A stretch of DNA of 7,996 bases, from contig JAQVGK010000141.1 of NCBI GenBank assembly GCA_028696755.1, forward strand, positions 1 through 7,996, written 5' to 3'. The notes under the pieces were generated by a model. It worked only from the letters and a program-made list of their open reading frames with translations. It made no database searches and had not been told where the DNA came from. The translations under genes were made by a program, and so were the position numbers. This DNA comes from Bacteroidales bacterium. GTDB taxonomy: Bacteria; Bacteroidota; Bacteroidia; Bacteroidales; ML635J-15. Positions 5,809 through 7,996 of this stretch are shown here, piece by piece (within the stretch, counting starts at the first letter, position 1; each line of letters starts with the position of its first letter).

Positions 5809-5842
5809 AAAAAGCAGCGAAGACTTCTCCTCGCTGCTTTTT
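5809..5842 (-). terminator. Intrinsic terminator of the acyl-CoA dehydrogenase gene
   Basis: A perfect 12-bp stem (AAAAAGCAGCGA at 5809-5820, TCGCTGCTTTTT at 5831-5842) has a 10-base loop. On the minus strand the GC core is followed by a run of six T. It starts 21 bases after the stop codon of the gene. The stem is A/T-symmetric, so it could also stop plus-strand transcription. Confidence 0.9.
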
Positions 5843-5863
5843 AAAATGATTGTAATTCTTGTT

Positions 5864-7639
5864 TTAGAATTTGTATTCGTTTTCTTCGATTAGGAAATCG
5901 GCAACTCTTCTGCGGGCATCTTTAACATTTACACCTTCTACGCAGCAAAGATTTTTCATAGCCTTGTACATTCTGTCGGCTTCGTCACCTTCGTACATTG
6001 AGTAGATAGCATCCATTGCATTTTTGCTAATAACCGAAGCAGCATCAAAAACATTAACAGCCATCATGTCTTTGTATAAATCGACATTTGATTTTAGGCC
6101 AGTTTCGCTAATTTTCTTGATTCTTAATGCCATAGATTCTGCTGTGTAAACCTGCATCATCATGTTACTGATGTTGTTTATTACTTCTTGTTCTCTGAGC
6201 ATGTCTTTGCCGTATTTCTCTTGTACAGCGTGAATCATAATCAAAATTGCTTTCTTGAAGTTGCTGATATAACGTAGTCTCTTCGCAAAGAAATCTTCGC
6301 CTGCTACTTTGTCTTCGCGACAAGATTCCATGTTCTTGAAATATTCTTCGGCAGGACCAGCCATGTCGAATTCGCCTTTCATCCCACGTTTGATAGCAGT
6401 TTCGACAAGTAATAAACGGTTAATTTCGTTTGTTCCTTCGAAAATTCTGTTGATACGTGAATCGCGGTAACCTCTGTCGGCAGCCATTTCTGCTGAATAA
6501 CCCATACCACCGTGGATCTGAACAGTTTCGTCAGCAACAAAATCGAGAGTTTCCGAACCGAAAACCTTTAAAAGAGCAGCTTCTACAGCATAATGACTAA
6601 TAGCTTCGATAGCAGCGAGACCTTTGTTCATTCCACCTGCTTTAAGTTCTTTCATCATTACGTCGATATCGTTACTTGCTCTGAAAATAGAAGATTCGAG
6701 AGCGAAAGTTCTGATAGCTTGTTCGGCAATTTTATGTTTAATTGTTGGGAAGCTCGAAATTAAAACGTTAAACTGTTTACGTTCGTTAGCATATCTTACA
6801 GCATCGGTAATAGATTTTTTAGCAGCACCGATCACGTTTGCACCAAGTTTGATACGTCCCATGTGCAAAATGCTTAGAGCGATACGGAATCCCATACCTG
6901 GACGACCGATAAGATTTTCGACAGGAACCATTACGTCGTTGTAATAAATCTGAGCTGTTGAAGAACCTTTGATACCCATTTTATGCTCATCAGGACCAAT
7001 AACAACACCCGGCATATCTTTTTCTACGATAAATGCAGAAAGAACGCGGTCGTTATCAATTTTTGCAAAAACTACGTGAGTGTCAGCAAATCCTGCGTTG
7101 GTGATCCACATTTTCTGTCCGTTGAGGATATAATGTTTTCCATCAGCCGAAAGAGTAGCTTTGGTTTTTCCTGAGTTTGCATCCGATCCAGCGCTAGGTT
7201 CGGTAAGACAGTATGCTCCGATAAATTCGCCGCTAGCAAGTTTGGTTACATATTTCTGACGTTGTTCTTCGTTACCATAATACATAATTGGCAAAGTTCC
7301 GATTCCGGTAGAAGCCATAAAAGCAACCGAGAATGAGTAACCAGCACCAATATTTTCGGCAGCAAGCATTTGAGTAACAAAATCTTGCTCAAATCCTCCG
7401 TATTCTTCTGGAATTGCAATACCCATCAAACCAAGTTCGCCAGCTTTTCTTACAGTTTGTGCCATAAGTTCGCGATCTCCCTTATCGAGTTTGTCGGCTA
7501 TAGGATGCACTTCGGTTGCAACAAAGTCTTTAATTGTTTGTGCAATCATCAACTGCTCCTCGTTGTACTCCTCGGGAATAAAAACACTTGAAGAATCGGT
7601 AGCTTTCACCAAAAATTCACCACTGTTTAAAGTTTTCAT
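5864..7639 (-). CDS. Acyl-CoA dehydrogenase, long (VLCAD/ACAD9-like) class
   Basis: This flavoenzyme is expected to catalyse the first step of fatty-acid beta-oxidation: FAD-dependent alpha,beta-dehydrogenation of an acyl-CoA, with electrons passed to ETF. Order of parts: N-terminal helical domain (about 25-140) with IPEEYGG; FAD and substrate-binding middle domain with CLTEPSAGSD (144-153) and KMWITNAG (176-183); C-terminal helical domain with RKQF (287-290), QIHGGMGYSAE (374-384) and IFEGTNEINRL (399-409). Glu401 in FEGT is the predicted catalytic base. About 165 further residues after this (425-591) form the extra helical domain found in the long, homodimeric subfamily. At 591 residues it is full length. 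The position after RKQF is Asn, where many relatives have Gly. The ATG at 7639 begins MKTLNSGEFL, a plausible N-terminus. It is monocistronic here: terminator downstream, 350 non-coding bases upstream, no etfA or etfB in view. Chain-length preference cannot be told. Confidence 0.95.
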   Translation of the reverse strand: MKTLNSGEFLVKATDSSSVFIPEEYNEEQLMIAQTIKDFVATEVHPIADKLDKGDRELMAQTVRKAGELGLMGIAIPEEYGGFEQDFVTQMLAAENIGAGYSFSVAFMASTGIGTLPIMYYGNEEQRQKYVTKLASGEFIGAYCLTEPSAGSDANSGKTKATLSADGKHYILNGQKMWITNAGFADTHVVFAKIDNDRVLSAFIVEKDMPGVVIGPDEHKMGIKGSSTAQIYYNDVMVPVENLIGRPGMGFRIALSILHMGRIKLGANVIGAAKKSITDAVRYANERKQFNVLISSFPTIKHKIAEQAIRTFALESSIFRASNDIDVMMKELKAGGMNKGLAAIEAISHYAVEAALLKVFGSETLDFVADETVQIHGGMGYSAEMAADRGYRDSRINRIFEGTNEINRLLLVETAIKRGMKGEFDMAGPAEEYFKNMESCREDKVAGEDFFAKRLRYISNFKKAILIMIHAVQEKYGKDMLREQEVINNISNMMMQVYTAESMALRIKKISETGLKSNVDLYKDMMAVNVFDAASVISKNAMDAIYSMYEGDEADRMYKAMKNLCCVEGVNVKDARRRVADFLIEENEYKF

Positions 7640-7676
7640 ATAATTTGTTTTAGGTTAATCTGAATTTTTAACCCTG

Positions 7677-7684
7677 CAAAAATA
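7677..7684 (-). promoter_or_regulatory. Probable -7 element of the acyl-CoA dehydrogenase promoter
   Basis: The minus strand reads TATTTTTG, matching TAnnTTTG, 37 bases before the ATG. It lies inside a perfect inverted repeat, TGCAAAAAT (7675-7683) and ATTTTTGCA (7689-7697), with a 5-base spacer. A second small inverted repeat, GGTTAA (7653-7658) and TTAACC (7668-7673), covers the expected start of transcription. Either could be an operator. No -33 TTG is evident. Confidence 0.4.
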
Positions 7685-7688
7685 ATTA

Positions 7689-7778
7689 ATTTTTGCATCA
7701 TCGAGCTTATTAAATTGTTTTGTCATGATTTTTGGTTTGCTAGCGCACCAAAAATGCACGCCAAAACAGAATTTTTTG
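7689..7778. repeat. 90-base direct repeat, copy 1, containing a long hairpin
   Basis: This copy matches 7907-7996 at 87 of 90 positions; the differences are at 7739, 7771 and 7776. Its second half folds as a hairpin: GTTTTG (7717-7722) pairs with CAAAAC (7762-7767), and ATTTTTGGT (7728-7736) pairs perfectly with ACCAAAAAT (7747-7755) around the loop TTGCTAGCGC. AAATT (7712-7716) can pair with AATTT (7770-7774) past a 2-base bulge. Confidence 0.85.
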
Positions 7779-7825
7779 CACATTTTAACCTCGGGCTTTC
7801 ACTATGTTTCAGCCCAGGGTTAAAA
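7778..7825. repeat. REP-like palindromic unit, copy 1
   Basis: Its first 30 bases recur at 7860-7889 with one mismatch. The arms TTTTAACCTCGGGCT (7783-7797) and AGCCCAGGGTTAAAA (7811-7825) are complementary at 13 of 15 positions around a 13-base loop. This is typical of short interspersed palindromes rather than of a terminator, as no U-run stands alone at the end. Confidence 0.75.
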
Positions 7826-7830
7826 ATGTT

Positions 7831-7845
7831 GAGCCTTACAGGCTC
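7831..7845. repeat. Central small hairpin between the two palindromic units
   Basis: GAGCC (7831-7835) and GGCTC (7841-7845) pair perfectly over a 5-base loop, midway between the two palindromic units. This gives a palindrome, hairpin, palindrome order like that of composite BIME elements. Confidence 0.5.
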
Positions 7846-7859
7846 TGTGGCCCAAAGCG

Positions 7860-7903
7860 GCACATTTTAACCTCGGGCTTTCACTTTGTAAGTCTAAGGT
7901 TAA
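7860..7903. repeat. REP-like palindromic unit, copy 2 (diverged right arm)
   Basis: The left part repeats 7778-7807 at an 82-base offset. The right arm has diverged to AAGTCTAAGGTTAAA. It still pairs with TTTAACCTCGGGCTT at 12 Watson-Crick positions of 15, and two of the three changes are G-U wobbles, so folding is largely kept. Confidence 0.7.
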
Positions 7904-7906
7904 ATT

Positions 7907-7996
7907 ATTTTTGCATCATCGAGCTTATTAAATTGTTTTGTCATGATTTTTGGTTTTCTAGCGCACCAAAAATGCACGCCAAAACAGAGTTTTCTG
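7907..7996. repeat. 90-base direct repeat, copy 2 (reaches the window edge)
   Basis: This copy lies 218 bases after copy 1. The difference from 7739 falls in the hairpin loop (G to T). The one from 7771 (A to G) turns an A-T pair into a G-T wobble in the outer stem. It may continue beyond base 7996, and further units may follow. Confidence 0.85.

Larger units (their letters stand above)
5559..5863. other. Non-coding region upstream of the WG-repeat gene
   Basis: This AT-rich gap of 305 bases has no gene. On the minus strand it contains two exact TAnnTTTG hexamers (5579-5586 and 5662-5669), a perfect short palindrome (5667-5685) and, at its far end, the terminator of the acyl-CoA dehydrogenase gene. 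Nothing else recognisable was seen between about 5690 and 5805. Confidence 0.7.
7640..7996. other. Non-coding region with repeat array upstream of the acyl-CoA dehydrogenase gene
   Basis: There is no credible gene in these 357 bases. The first 60 bases hold the leader and probable promoter of the dehydrogenase. The rest is a structured repeat array: a 90-base element, two palindromic units around a short central hairpin, and a second copy of the 90-base element that runs off the window. Confidence 0.75.

Noticed and set aside
6624..7591. Plus-strand open frames (106, 63 and 73 codons) opposite the acyl-CoA dehydrogenase
   Set aside because: All lie antisense within a complete, motif-rich enzyme gene and show no independent coding signal.
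7689..7996. CRISPR array at the right edge
   Set aside because: The units are 90 and 30 bases long, with a second copy each at offsets of 218 and 82. There are no regular 30-40 base spacers and no cas genes.

Overview
The window looks like chromosomal DNA of a member of the Bacteroidota, probably of the Bacteroidales/Marinilabiliales kind. Four things point there. The first gene ends in a type A sorting domain of the type IX secretion system. A secreted WG-repeat protein is present. The gene leaders are A-rich and have no Shine-Dalgarno sequence. Several upstream regions carry the Bacteroidota -7 promoter hexamer TAnnTTTG or a close match. Base composition is AT-rich, and most so in the WG-repeat gene. 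No rRNA, tRNA, transposase, integrase or CRISPR array was seen.

Layout. Bases 1-1587 (+) hold the 3' part of a large secreted beta-sandwich protein, cut by the left edge. It converges on a four-gene minus-strand cluster at 1637-3241, and a bidirectional hairpin terminator (1605-1633) separates the two. Read 5' to 3', the cluster is ssb-A (3241-2867), ssb-B (2831-2499), a four-helix-bundle protein (2436-2008) and ssb-C (1996-1637). Bases 3242-3581 are non-coding. They hold a probable promoter and a striking array of CG-starting units repeated every 10-11 bases directly upstream of it. Bases 3582-5558 (-) encode an exported WG-repeat protein with a C-terminal beta domain. Bases 5559-5863 are non-coding and end in the terminator of the next gene. 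Bases 5864-7639 (-) encode a full-length acyl-CoA dehydrogenase of the long 590-residue class. Bases 7640-7996 are non-coding and carry an array of direct repeats and hairpins (REP/BIME-like) that runs off the right edge.

How the parts relate. The WG protein, the acyl-CoA dehydrogenase and the sorting-domain protein look like separate transcription units with unrelated jobs: envelope or secreted proteins and fatty-acid beta-oxidation. The ssb cluster is the most interesting part. It holds three divergent OB-fold single-stranded-DNA-binding paralogues, all lacking the acidic C-terminal tip that normally recruits partner proteins. They are co-oriented with a four-helix-bundle protein that does have a strongly acidic tail. 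Matching leader elements, short gaps, one terminator and one upstream control region suggest an operon. I infer a dedicated ssDNA-handling module, but its biological role cannot be read from the sequence.
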